Assembly (NCBI GenBank): GCA_047967505.1
Contig: CM106540.1
DNA length: 64,000 nt
Strand: one strand, 5' to 3'
Source: Dipteris shenzhenensis
Lineage: Eukaryota; Polypodiophyta; Polypodiopsida; Gleicheniales
The notes beneath the pieces are model-generated. The model saw only the letters and a list, made by a program, of their open reading frames with translations, searched no databases and had not been told where the DNA came from. The stretch's first letter is position 1; every line of letters begins with the position of its first letter. Below are positions 13,040-25,029 of this stretch, one piece after another. A program made the position numbers and the translations under genes.

Positions 13040-13985
13040 AGGTCTAGAAGCTGTCCTTGTGTTTAATAAAAGGTGATGCCACTTGATCAAAGGAGAAGAG
13101 GTTGTTGCCAAAGGGAGGAGAGTTTGTAGTTAACATGAATACAAGGGCAAAGGTTAAAGCACATGTGTAAGTGGAAATGGGCATAGAGTGAGCATAATTC
13201 CATATGGCACCAAATTTTTGGCACATGATGCTAGGTACCTAAAAATTCTAGTCAATACATTATGTTCGGTACCTAAAAAAGTACATGTGTTGATGGTTTT
13301 GTTTGTATTTGATAGATGGGGATGCCATTTGATGGGATTCCACTTGATCAAAAGAGAAGAGATAGAAGAGGTGGTTGCCAAAGGGAGGATGCTTGGAGTT
13401 TGTACATATTGAAGGAAAGACAAGGAGAGGACAAGGGAAAAGGTCATAGCACATGTGTCAATGGCAAAGAGTCGATCAAGATGCCATATGGCACCAAATA
13501 TCTTGAACCATTATGCTAGGATGTACCTAAAAATGTTAGTTGGCATATTATGCAGGGTTGCTTGGCAGACAGTCATTCTTCTGCAGGCTGAGGGTGGCCT
13601 GGGGGTCATTGATCCAGAGCTTCAGAGTCAGGCCTTGTTAGGCAAGCTTGTCATTCGCGGTTTGACCCCAGGGGGGCAGACGTGGAAGATGTTACTTCAG
13701 CAGGGAGTCGGCTCTTGTGTCCCGCGCCGAGGTGGAGAGTGGCTACCATCCCTCAGGTGGATCTTCACCTCTGCCCCGCTCACTCAGCCCCGCTCCCCAC
13801 TCGTTCGTAGCCTCCTCATGGTTTGGAGGCGGCTCCGCCTCAGTCTCATTCAGTCCCCTCCCAGCTGTCAGGAGGAGATTGATCATAAAAAAGACCATGT
13901 GTTGATGGCACAATGCAAGCAAGATGCCATATGGCACCATAGGTAACCTAAAAATGCTATACGACACTAGAGATTACCTAAAAAT
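13040..13985. repeat. Tandem repeat block interrupted by a LINE fragment
   Basis: Units share CCACTTGATCAAA, TTGCCAAAGGGAGGA, GCACATGTGT, CATATGGCACCA and GCTAGG(N)TACCTAAAAAT. Full units start at about 13070 and 13320. A third partial copy resumes at about 13885, after the inserted LINE piece. Confidence 0.65.
13553..13880 (+). mobile_element. Fragment of a non-LTR (L1-type) retrotransposon ORF2
   Basis: The frame reads AEGGLGVIDPELQSQALLGK, followed by L-V-I-R and a W-K-M-L-L-Q-Q stretch. This matches the segment after the RT domain of plant L1 LINEs (consensus GGLGxxDxxxxNxALLxKxxWR). The sequence is clearly more GC-rich than its flanks and interrupts a local tandem repeat, as expected of an insertion. 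Only the C-terminal part survives; no poly-A tail or target duplication was found. Confidence 0.6.
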
Positions 13986-14239
13986 GCTAGGGCAAGGCAA
14001 CCGTGCTACAACATTTTGAAGAGATGGATTGTTAGTCTGTAGTCTAGAGAACCCCAAAAATAGTATAACTAGCCCATCCAATTTTTAAATTTGACTAGTT
14101 TGGGATTGTTGGAGATCAATCATGCATGGTACTAAGGCCAAAACTATGAACTAGTGCACCTAGAGAGAAACTATAAATAAATGGGTTGTGAGGCATGATG
14201 GGAGGGTTAAAAGATACAAGACACATTGGTTTTAAACAC

Positions 14240-15410
14240 AAAAAATATGTAGACTATATCCTTTTCCCTCATGATGGCAAAGATGGTTACAAACTAAGCA
14301 GTACTAACAATTGTAAGCAATTTAGAGATGGATCTATGTCTCATGGATTCATGTGTGCACTTCCTTCCTAAATGGAGACATGATAGATAAATAATATATG
14401 AGGCAACCAATAGGGTGTGAGGATGGATCAACTCTATGGACTCAAACAAGCATCTTGGAGCTAGTTTGAAAAAATAGACAGCTTGGTGAGCAACTATTCA
14501 TTGTCCTCTATCTTGATATGACATAATCATTAGTAGCACCAGCTTAGAAACAATGGGGGAGCTAAAGCAAAAGTTGGGTGAGGAATTTGTGATGAAAGAT
14601 GTGGGCCCCACTTGGGAGAGCTTAACCACTTCATGGCTAGAGAAAAGAAGGAATATTGGGTTGAGCACACAAGATATGTGCAAGAGATTCATCATACATA
14701 CTAGATGGTTGATTGTGTAACAAGGAGCACTCCAATGGATCCAAGAGATCTCCTCAATAGAAACTTGCAACCCTCACCTTATAGGGAAAGGAAATTAGTT
14801 ATTTGAATAACACGATAGGTTCATTAATGTATATATACTAGGTTGTAACCATAAGTCCAAACATTGCCATGGTTGTTGGAGTCCTTAGGCAATTTTCCTT
14901 ACCTTTGAAGAGCCCATTGCAAAGCATTTTAAATTGTAATAAATACTTGAAGGGAGCACAAGATTTGGGTTGCATAATGAGGCCCAACTTCCAAGTTTCA
15001 CTAATGTAATTTGGGGAGGGGACCTTTAGACACAAATATCAATCTTTAAGTATATGTTTTTCATGGGAGAAAGTGTAATGACCTTTAGAGTAATGGATAG
15101 CAAGTTGTTTGATGCTCTCAACCATAGGAGAAAAGTACATGGCTACATATAAAGTGACCCGACACTGTGTTTGGATCTCACAATTTACAACCACCTTGTT
15201 AGAAGATGATTAGAAAGCCAGTTTTCTTTAGAAAAGTTTCACGTTTCCAAATTGATCGAGGCACATATAAGAGCTCCAGTTTTTACTACATGAGAGAGAA
15301 ATTTCACAACAAAGAAATCCCTCTAGAGTGTCATGGTTATTGATGCTCTTACTAAGGGATTGGAATGCAAAAGGTTTGAACATTGTAGACAAATGATGGG
15401 CTTTGGGATA
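14240..15410 (+). pseudogene. Decayed Copia reverse transcriptase / RNase H remnant
   Basis: Pieces in shifting plus-strand frames follow Copia pol order: NLEMDL and CVHFL (RT), ATNR and LWT-type stretches, YLDM near a damaged YVDD, SLETMGELKQKLGEEFVMKD, then IGSLMYI, and finally ALTKGLECKRFEH near the RNase H C-terminus. There are many stops and frameshifts. A purine run at 15420-15445 follows, where a polypurine tract would be expected, but I see no LTR pair. This is a very old copy. Confidence 0.55.
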
Positions 15411-15419
15411 TTGTCATTT

Positions 15420-17100
15420 CTGGGAGCTGGGATTATGGGGGAGGACCCACATGACAAGTTAGGTTCCATGTGGTAATAATGGATAGGTGGTAGTGAAGCA
15501 TGTAGTAATAATGGGTAGATGGTAGCCTCCCATGTGGAAATGGCACCACTTAATTGTGCCCCCATTGTGCTAGCATTATTATCCTTCTTGATTTTGTGCT
15601 TCACTTCTTTGTTTCTTGGTAATATGAGGATTGAGTTAGTCCGTTTGTATATATTATGAAAGAAAAACATGCAATAAATGTTGACATTTTGTTTGGTGCA
15701 AGTTTGCACGGCTTAATATATTGTGAATTGCAAAATTTTCAATTTGATCGAACTTGTCTTCATGAAAATCTGAAAAAAACTCCAATTTTTATGCCACTCT
15801 TTGCTTTAAAACTTGTTAATCTGTTAACAAGAGGCACGAGGTGCCAATAGCATTGCCCCTGGAGGAAAGAAACGACCGAGCCGAGATGCAAGGACAGAGA
15901 AGGACATGGAAAGGAACCGGGAAGGAGACGGAAAAATGTAACAAAAAACCAAGGAAACCTAGGAGGAAAGTTTCTTTCCCAAAATGAGGAAAGAGATGGC
16001 TACGCCCGCTTTAGACAGGTGAGCTTCTCTTTGCTCCTCCTAGCGGGCGAGTGCTAACAAAATCTCGAGTTGAATTTTTCATTTAAAAAAGATTTCGTCA
16101 ACACTGTTGTGGGCTTGCTTATTCTGCATGAGCCACTTGTTGTGCATGAGAGAATTTGCATGAGCCACTTCTTGTGCATGAGAGAATTGGCCACTTGTGG
16201 CCAACTTTGTTTAGGTAGTATCATTCTTCTCTCTACCTTAGCTTTTTCCCAGTTTTGGACGACGAATCTGAGCTGGGATCTTCATCAATCGCAGCCACGA
16301 TGGGAGCCTCTGATGATCAATGTACTGGATAAATAGCAATGTCAAGAGGAAGTTGAACAAAAGTTCTCTCAGGACCTTTGGGGTGATGAAGAGGGGTACG
16401 TCGCGAACTGCAAAAAAGCAGTATCGGTCAATCGTTGCAGAAGCTCCATTTTTTGTGGTTTCATAGGTTGAATTGGCAAAGATTCGTAGCATAAAATGAT
16501 TGATTTAGAGTGGAGGCTCAGCGGATGATGAGGGTAGACCGTAGACCCAATACTAAATTAGGGCTTACGGTTTAAGCAGCATCGCGTCAACGTATACTCT
16601 AGAGCAAACAAACAAGATCACCATCATCGTGCACAAACACCCTGGATCGTCAAAGAATAATGTTTACGTCGATAGATTTCTGCCTATACCACTATATAAT
16701 ACTGTTTATTCTCATCATGCTGAGAATCAGCAACACCAGTAACAGCTGTATCGTCAATCGTAGAAATCGCATTTATACTTGCTTCCTTCGCATCCACCAC
16801 AGGAATCCCACCCACCTCCCAGCGGTTACGCGTCAGTTTATATGTGATCTTCACATATTCTCGACGATTTTCCTGTACAATTGCTCCCCTGTGTGATATG
16901 ATTTGTTTGCAAGCTTGTCTTCGTCTCTGTGAATCATTTCTCCGCTAATTTGATTCTTTGCAAGATCATTGTTTTGCTGCTGCGATTTTTCTTTGCAAGC
17001 TCATCCCTTTACCGCTGTGATTTATTTGCAAGTTCGTCTGTCTGCTCTTATTAGTGACGTAGACTGGCACACGCGCACCTCAAAAGCATCCAATGCGAGT
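15420..17100. other. Stretch without recognised genes
   Basis: Short ORFs only. A locally GC-richer patch at 15840-16060 and the 16600-17060 stretch (several TTTGCAAGCTCRTC-like motifs) have no family match that I can name. Confidence 0.5.
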
Positions 17101-17104
17101 CCAA

Positions 17105-17230
17105 AAACGGGACAAACGCACATCACATCTCGCAACAGGATCTAAAAGGACAAACGCACATCACCATCTCGCAAACAGGATCTACCGGTTCAAGCGCACA
17201 TCACCAATATCTGGCAAATAGGATCTAATC
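17105..17230. repeat. Tandem repeat of about 47-58 bases, three units
   Basis: GCACATCAC(CA)ATCTCGCAA(A)CAGGATCTA is present three times in succession, with small indels. Confidence 0.8.
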
Positions 17231-17519
17231 ATATAGACGGAATTTCGAGCTCACTTCCCCAAACAGATCTTAATCTTCTCACTCCAACTTCGCAAGCCCG
17301 TTCAGTCCAACGCCATGAAACAAGCGATTCTTGTCCTCTCCTATATTATAAGGTTGAGTATCGATGGGTATCAATTTTTTGGACTCTTGGAAAGCATAAA
17401 TTCGAATTTTGACGGCACAATAGTTATACGGAACTTGCAATCAAACAAAACCTGTTGGGAATCAACACGCAATTCAAAGTTTCAGGTTCCTGCACTTAAT
17501 TTGAATGTCGATAGCGATT

Positions 17520-17870
17520 TTGGGGAGCATCTTTTTTTCTCTCTTAAGGAGAACTTTGGGGGAGGACGATTGGGGACATGTAGACCATTGGATTGGGGAA
17601 TTGTAGGCCATTGCATTGGATGTACGATTCGAGGACTACGAATCTTTACATTAGATGTAGTCAATAAGGGCCGTTTGATAAGTTCAAGTCTTGCCCATAA
17701 CAATGCTCCTTTTTTCTCTCTTAAGGAGAACTTTGGGGGAGGAAGATTGGGGAGTTGTAGACCATTGGATTGGATTGGGAAAATGTAGACCATTGGATTG
17801 GATGTACGATTGGAGGACTACGAATCGTTAGATTAGATGTAGTCAATATGGGCCGTTTGATGAATATGTT
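17520..17870. repeat. Tandem duplication, unit about 180 bases
   Basis: CTCTTAAGGAGAACTTTGGG starts at about 17541 and 17717, and GGGCCGTTTGAT recurs with a similar offset. The unit spans the 157-codon ORF beginning at 17315, whose repeated protein blocks simply reflect the duplication. Confidence 0.85.
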
Positions 17871-18354
17871 GCGTGGTGGCCAGTTTATTTCAAAGTCTCA
17901 ACTTCCAACATTGAATCTCTTTCTTGATCACTCGTTCAAGTCTTGCCTATAACAATTCTCTCTTTCTCCCAAAGAATAACGTCCTGATATCCTTAATTTG
18001 TGTAGAGCTACAAGCTCCTTTGGGAGGTGGCCCGATGAATTTTCTTTGGTTCTAAAAATGCAAATTATAGGATCCACGTATGAATAAGCAGCAAAGGGTG
18101 AATATGCAGGATTCTTCACGGGGGTGTGCTGTGCACAATGCAGTCACGAGTTCAAGCGAGCTCAACTACACCTTTGGCGTGCACACTGCAAATTATAACT
18201 GTCCACATGCTTAGAGTATCTGAAATTTCATCAATCATTCTTGGTTGCAGGTTCGGCCAACAAGATTAGCAACAATCCGCAATACATTCAAATTGGATGG
18301 CAACTTGTACCACGCTTCCTCTCTTTATGAACATATTGGTGTTGCCACTGAGAT

Positions 18355-18530
18355 CATCCCATGATTTCCAACCTTGATGTTCATAATGAGCTTGCTGGCC
18401 CTGCTTTGGCAATGAAAAATTTGAAGCCGTGTAGCATCCCATGATTTCCAACCTTTCCAACCTTGATGTCCATAATGAGCCTGTTGGCCCTACTTTGGCA
18501 ATGAAAAATTTGAAGCCGTGTAGCAGACTC
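18355..18530. repeat. Tandem duplication, unit about 85-93 bases
   Basis: CATCCCATGATTTCCAACCT, followed by TTGATGTYCATAATGAGC and GGCAATGAAAAATTTGAAGC, occurs twice in direct succession. No gene is recognised around it. Confidence 0.85.
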
Positions 18531-18599
18531 TATTAACTGTTGATCTCTATCTTGCTTCTCTTGTACCAATGAGGTCATCTTTTCCACTTGCAATAATTC

Positions 18600-19855
18600 C
18601 CACTACTGAAAGCTTCAGCCCTAAGTCCATGTAGGCATGCTCCCATCCTTGTCCTCATCCTCACTAGTGCCCTCTCCACTATTGTCACCCCTATTCGCAC
18701 CCTCTTCCCATGTATATAGCATTCTCCTGGAAAGCTTCTCTCTTGTATTCATCTCCATTCTCCTATTCAACTAGTTGACACACGATTTTCATGGTTAGTA
18801 TATATATCTTTGAGAGAATTTCTTTAAAAGTAAATGTAATAAGGGCTTATATTGAGGAACAGTACAAATTATCCTCTCTCTTCAAGTAGGTTCATTAGAG
18901 CTTCCGTGTTGTTGTTGTGTGCATATCTCTATTCCTTATCCGTACATTCTCGACCCATTTTCATCATAAGAATATATGTTAGTTTTAGTGATCGTCATGC
19001 TACCCAAGATCACACAATAAAAGAGTGAAAGAAGAGATATTTACCAAAAAGTTTTGAAGGCGACCTTCCTGCCAGAGCCCAAGTGGGATTGGCCCACTTT
19101 ACTCTTCCTCACTGTCGCCGCCTTCTTTTGTTGGGCATATTTTTTTGTGGGTCCTTTAACTCATTTTTAACAATTTTCCAATCTTTTGCATGGACTTAAG
19201 CAGGCTTGGATTTCCCATCCATATCCTTCCTATGGATTTGCTCTTTTTATTACTTCAGCACCTGGGCCATTTTATTCAACATCCAACGGTTGTCGAACTC
19301 AAGGTCCTTAGATGGCATAGGGAAATCTGCCTTCAACATATTAAGGATAGTATCGTTTTTCTTTTATGGTTGTTTGCAAAAATCCATTACCGCCCTCTTA
19401 AATTTGGAGGATACAAACCCGTGCATTCGACTTATAACCCGGAATCCATTATTATTTCATACTCCCTATTAACCTCATAGGGGAGGGTGGTGAAAGTTTG
19501 GGAGTCGGCTTGACTCCCCCCAATGGCACTACCTATACTAGAGCCTAATCGTGTATGTCAATGATGGCTCTATCTCTCCCTAGGTCCACCTTCATAGAGG
19601 CCACGGACCCAATACTGGTGGCTATCTCTCTCATCCCACTCGCGCAAGAGTCTTTCCCTAGTATTGGGATCTAGCTTTGCAAGTAATTTGAGAGCCTTCT
19701 CCGTACTACTACGGTACTACCTGAGGTAGTACTATTGGAGGAGGGTCGCTTCTTGCTACTTAATCCTTTGCTCAGCATCCTTCATGAAGTAAAATGGGAC
19801 GAGGGCCTATTTTAACCTTTAAAAAGATTTTATTTAAACTCTAAGATGCATTCAA
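18600..19855. other. Unassigned stretch with possible minus-strand coding traces
   Basis: Reading the minus strand at 19040-19480 gives protein-like pieces such as EFDNRWMLNKMAQVLK and KDWKIVKNELKDPQKN, with several stops. They look like eroded coding sequence, probably of a mobile element, but I cannot name a family. Confidence 0.25.
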
Positions 19856-19859
19856 ATTA

Positions 19860-20640
19860 ATCATGCATATGCTTAAGGGAAGAAGCATATGCTTAAAGCT
19901 TTGAAGCATATGCATAAATCTTAAATCTTTAAATCATAGGTGGTTGAGCACTTGGTATATGAAGATTAAGATAATCTGTCGATTAAGATAGCAAGGGAGG
20001 AAACAAGTCCAATTAAGAATATCAAGAGAAACAAGTGATGATTAAAACTTTTTCATCCTTGGCCTCAAAGAAATATTAAAGCTTTGAAGGATATGCATTG
20101 TATCTTATCGTAAAGCTTTATGCATATGCATAAAGCTTAAAGATTTGAAGGATATGCTTATTTTTAGGGAAGGGAAATGGAAGCATGTTTTCAGAAAGGG
20201 TGAGGATTCCAAGCCATCGCAATGGTGAAGTCTCCATCCACTTCAACACCGTGTTCCCTAGAATCCCTGCCCTTGGATAAATGTCTCGAGAATACTCACT
20301 CCTGTATGAATGCATACATTCGTTTCAAAAGCTTTATGCATATGCTTCAAGCCTCAGGACGCATATAGGCTTGAAGCATAAAGCTTAAAGCTTTGAATCA
20401 TACGCTTAAAGCTTGCATAAAGCTTAAAGAAATATTAAAGCTTTAAAGCATATGCTTCAAGCCTCGGGATGCATATAGGCTTGAAGCATAAAGCGTAAAG
20501 CTTTGAAGCATATGCTTAAATCTTTATGCATAAAGCTTAAATCTTTAAATCATATGCTTATGCATATGCTGAACGTATGCAAATGCTTTAAGCTCCAAGC
20601 ATATGCATATGCATATGCTTCGATACTTTATCGCCTTGCA
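19860..20640. repeat. Palindrome-rich repeat (AAGCATATGCTT / AAAGCTTT)
   Basis: Nested palindromes built from GCATATGC and AAGCTT occur more than a dozen times. A longer unit, CAAGCCTCRGGAYGCATATA followed by GGCTTGAAGCATAAAGC, is present at about 20347 and 20457. The block could fold into many small hairpins. No gene is seen. Confidence 0.8.
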
Positions 20641-20759
20641 AATTCCACTTATTAAACACACATTCATTTTGAAAGAAAGGAAAAGCATATATTTCAAGCC
20701 TATTTCTAAAAAACACACATTCATAAAGCCTAACACTCATTGTAAAGTCAATTTATTAA

Positions 20760-21255
20760 ACATACATACATTTTGAAACAAAGGGAGGAAAATGAGAAAA
20801 GAGAAAAGAGAAAAATAAAAAATGGAAAAGGAGGGAAGGGAGAAAAGAGAAAAGAAAAAAAGGGAGAAAAGGGAGAAAAGGGAAGGGAGAAAAGACAAAA
20901 GGGAAGGGAAGGAAGGGAGAAAAGAGAAAAGGGAAAGGAGGGAAATGAGAAAAGAGAAGGGGGGAAGGGAAGAGGGAAAGGGAGAGGGAAGAAGAGAGAA
21001 AATGAGAAAAGGGGAAAATAGAAGAAGGAGAAAATATAAGAGAGAAAGGGAGAAAACAAAAGAAAAGAAAAAGGGAAGAGAAGGGATGAAAAAGGGAAGA
21101 GAAGGGATGAGGAACGGAAAAGGAAGGGGAAGGAAAGGGAAAGGGAAAGGGAAAGGAAAGGAAAAGGGAATGGAAGGAAAGGGAAAGAGAAGGGGAAGGG
21201 AAGGGAAAGGGAAGGGGCAAGGCAAAGGGAAAGGGGAAAGGGAAAGGAAATAAAA
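20760..21255. repeat. Polypurine tract of about 500 bases
   Basis: The plus strand is almost only A and G (GGGAAAAGGGA-type motifs). Long ORFs on both strands (Phe/Ser/Pro-rich minus, Lys/Glu/Gly-rich plus) are by-products of this composition. Confidence 0.95.
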
Positions 21256-21835
21256 ACTTAAGAAAACCAAAGAAAATCAACATACCTAGTGGAAAGGGGT
21301 GCTTGCAAGGTGTGTCGGTCGTCCTTAGTGGTGCAGAGGTGCTTCCAAGCTATGGAGTTTCAGACAAGCTGTAGAGGGTCACTGAAGGATGGAAGAGAAG
21401 AATGAAAGTGTTGTGATTCGAGATCGGGTTTTACTTCCCATAGTGTCGATAAAAGCATCGATATAATTACCATCACTATATGCATCAAAATAAATAAAAA
21501 TCATTTTCTAGGGTTTAGGGGATTTAATCTCAAAAATTTTAATGCAAATCCCTATTCCAAGTCTTCACAATGTTGGTAATTTGATAGGATGAAATGGGTT
21601 ATGAAGTTTTAAAACCTATGGGTATTGTTTAGGTTTTGCTACCGTTTTAATAAAACCGGGATGTTGTCGATCGAAGATGTCTATTTTCCATGGCCATGTT
21701 CAGCATCCATTTGCAAAACAAGATGAAAGGTGGTAGTCCTCTAATTCACAATGGTACAAAGATTCTCGCTAGGCACTATTGCATTTGGTGTAAGAAAATG
21801 TGTTATTTTTAAGGATCCATATCACTTTTTCACCA

Positions 21836-22345
21836 CATATCAAAATAATGCCCATTGGTCTTCTAGTCATACAAATGGGATTTGATGACCACGATACTTT
21901 GCAAGGGACTTAAACTCACCTATATTGAGTCCCGTGCAAAGTATCATGGCCATGGGATCCCATTTTCATGGTCAAGAATGAACATTTCCATGTTTTTTCC
22001 CATGCATCCCCTCTTCTAGTTCAAAATAATGCACCGATGGTGTTCTAGTCATGAAAATGGGATTTGATAGTCATGATACTTTGTAAGGGACTACAACTCA
22101 CCTAGATTGAGGCCCATGCAAAGTATGATGGCCATTAAATTGCATTTACATGGTCAAGAATGAATATTTCCATGTTTTTTCCCATGCATCTCCTCTTCTG
22201 GTTCAAAATAATCCACCCATGGTGTTCTAGTCATGAAAATGGGACCCGATGGTCACAATACTTTGTAAGGGACTCAAACTCACCTAAATTGAGGTCCATG
22301 CAAAGTATCATGGCCATCGGATCCCATTTGCATTATCGCAGGTAT
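21836..22345. repeat. 181-base tandem triplication with internal inverted repeat
   Basis: CAAAATAAT starts at 21841, 22022 and 22204, so the period is 181-182. Each unit carries GATACTTTG(C/T)AAGGGACT, then, after a short loop, GTCC(A/C)(T/G)GCAAAGTATCATGG, giving a potential hairpin per unit. The third unit is incomplete. Confidence 0.85.
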
Positions 22346-22659
22346 CAAAGCCCTAACGAGATACATGCATAACTTAAAGGGTGCCTTTACTTTCTCTGAA
22401 AAATTGTGGTCTAAAGTTGCATGATTGACACAAAATGATTTAGGTAACATTGCTTCCACTCTATTTGATCCATTGTTGATCTCTTGTTTGAATGTTAACA
22501 TAGCATTGTTTCTATAGTTTGTCTGCGTGGATGTAATACTAAAGATGCATTAGAGGCTATCAACAAGCTCAGTGTATTCATAAGGTATGTTAGAGGCTAT
22601 ACAAATCCATGCCAAATTTTTGTGCTCATTGCCAAAGCAAGTTCCATTGCTTACCGACA

Positions 22660-24220
22660 TGTAAATACAAGTGGATATCATCAAAAGAGATCAAGAAATC
22701 ATCCATTCCACAAATGAGACTCTCCCAGTCAAAGCCATATGTTTGATTGAAAAGGCATTTACAACGAGTATCATGGACATCCACTTGCATTTTCTCATGC
22801 ACTTGGCAAATGAAGTGGCATATGCAAGTACTTTGCATAGCCGATGGATGTTTTTCATGGAATGGTTTATGAAGCTGTTGAAAGGGTATGTAAGACAAAA
22901 AGCAAGACCATAGGGAAGCATGGTAGAAGGCTGGCTCGTGCAAGAGTCAATGTTTTCAATTACGGAGTTTCTTATATAACTCATGCCAAACATGCCTTGA
23001 CTTTGGGATGATAGTGATGACCCACATGTTGTAGGAGAGATTAGACAAGGGAAGGGAAAGCAGAAGAAAATGAGTATCGCCTTGCAACAAAAAGTGAACA
23101 CCTTTTGTCTTTACAATTGTGGAGAAATGGAGAAATGGATCAAACAATATGAATAAGAAAGAGCTAAAAGAGAGTAGGATAGAAAATCTTGGTGAAGGGC
23201 CAATAGAGGTAAGAAGTATCCCCTAGAGTTATCAAACATGCTAACTAAATGCACTATTGATTGTTTGGAAGATGCTCTTGGAGCTGCTAGTCAAAGCGGG
23301 GAGATTATGACAGACAAGGAGGAGGAATTCGCAATAGGCTCTGATCTAGGCTCTGATCTAAAGGTGTGTGTAATCATTTTGCTTTTATTTACATTCATCT
23401 ACAGCCTTTTTATATAAGCTAACGAGAATTCATTACCTTTGTAGTATAGTTCATCCAATGCAATGTAGGCGGATGGTAATCATTATCGAGTAGAGAAAAT
23501 TAGTGGTAGGCGCAACACATTTGATTGAGGAGTCATGGCCAATATTTCACAAGAGAGTAGAGCTAGTGTGAGGGATACAAATCTCATCACAGGCAAAATG
23601 GATTATGTTGGAACCATACAAGATATTTTACAAGTGAACCTTCTAGGAAATTCCAAGTATTTATATTTGATGTGAAATGGTTCAAAGTCATTTGTAGAGG
23701 TGCTTAGGCTATGGTCAAGAAGGGTCCAAGTGGATTTTTTTCCATTGACTCAAACAAAAATCCGGGCTGACCTTACTGACACATTTGTGCTACCCAAGCA
23801 CTGCGCGAGCACATAAGCATTTCTTGTATGGATATCATTTGCTACTCAACTTCATCAAAGATTTTATGAACATATCATGGATTTTTGTTTTAGGTGGTAT
23901 TTCAACCCAATCGAATGGACAACCAATGGTGGTTTATGATTCAAGTTGCACCTAGAAACCGATATGTATTTCAAGATGTGGAAGTAGAGAATGAAATGGA
24001 AGAGCAAGAAATAGATGGGTTGGAAGCCAGCACTTCCAGTACCTCTTCTACTAGAGTTTTGGAAAGTGAAGATAGTTTGAGCTCCTCAGAGGGTTTCTCA
24101 GATACTGATTTGGGAGACCTATATCTACATGCTAAAGATGTGCCACGGATAATCAAGAGGATGAGCATCAATCTCACAATGAAGATTCTAGTGACACTTC
24201 ATTTGATTAAGAAATGAACA
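22660..24220 (+). pseudogene. CACTA (En/Spm) transposon protein remnant (DUF4218 + DUF4216)
   Basis: Around 22710-22960 the plus frame reads MDIHLHFLMHLANEV, HSRWMFFMEWFMKLLKGY and VRQKARP, then (across a TAG) GSMVEGWLVQES, matching the DUF4218 domain of plant CACTA proteins. At 23560-23980 a second frame gives RDTNLITGKMDYVGTIQDIL, then FVEVL and VDFFPLTQTK, matching DUF4216, followed by an acidic Ser-rich tail (frame 23894-24217). Domain order is that of CACTA ORFs. Several stops and frameshifts separate the blocks, so this is not functional. CACTA termini and a 3-base target duplication were not found. Confidence 0.65.
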
Positions 24221-24509
24221 AAATTGATCTAATATACGTTGCAATGTGAAAACATTTCAATTTGATTGGAATTTTGGAAGGTTTACCAAGGATGACTATC
24301 CATGCTTTTTATGATGCTATGTGTTTTTTCAGAGGCCTTTTTTATTGAAATATCGACACTAATATTGAGACTAATCTAGCAGATAATGCTAATATGAACA
24401 AAAATATAGACGTTATGACTTTTTGTCTATAATTTCAATGGAATGATTATTGGCCAAAAAACTAGTCTATAATATCAACAGAATGATTCTTGGCTTAAAA
24501 ACTAAGTAA

Positions 24510-25025
24510 TATGTGTCGTAAAATGAGTTAATGGTAGTATTGTAGTATGCTATCTGCCTTCGAGCCATATGGGCCCAAGTGCATTTAATAAGAGAGTGAG
24601 AGAGGTATAAGAGAGTACATCCCTTCAAAAGGTGGAATGTATTTAAGGCCAAAAGTTTGACTTTGGTCTTCATTGTGTACTTGCAATTTTTGGAATAGAA
24701 GCTCTCTCATTCTCTTCATTCTCTTGTACTTTGAGACTTCTTGCTTCATTGTTGTTGCCTTGTGATTGCCACTCTCCTACCTTCACACTTCCCTCCCCCT
24801 TCTCCTTCCCATTCCCTTCTCTACCTCCCCCTCCCTTCTTCCCTCTTCCCCTTTTCACTCTCATGGAATCACATGAATGCAATATGGTAAACACTTGGGC
24901 GACACAAGTGCAAGGCTCATTCATACAAAACTCCCATAAGGAGGAGTTGCTCAAGAGTGGAGAATCCAATGGCATTCTTCCAAGATCCCCACAACATGTG
25001 AGTCACCGCTGGCGAAGATTAGACA
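24510..25025 (+). mobile_element. Solo LTR related to the gypsy LTR at 45.7-46.2 kb
   Basis: It aligns along its length with the minus strand of 45656-46165. Shared landmarks in order: TATGGGCCCAAG, TTTGACTTTGGTCTTCA, a CT-rich tract (24775-24860), TGGAATCACAT, GGCTC followed by TTGCATTG- and AAGGAG-like blocks, TGGCAT, TCCCCAC and GAGTCACC. TATTTAAGG near 24646 could be the TATA element. Copies are clearly diverged. No PBS follows and no partner in the same orientation was found, hence solo LTR; termini are approximate. Confidence 0.6.
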
Positions 25026-25029
25026 TTGG

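Noticed and set aside
20737-21283. ORFs of 143-177 codons on both strands
   Set aside because: They arise from the polypurine/polypyrimidine composition, which lacks stop codons.
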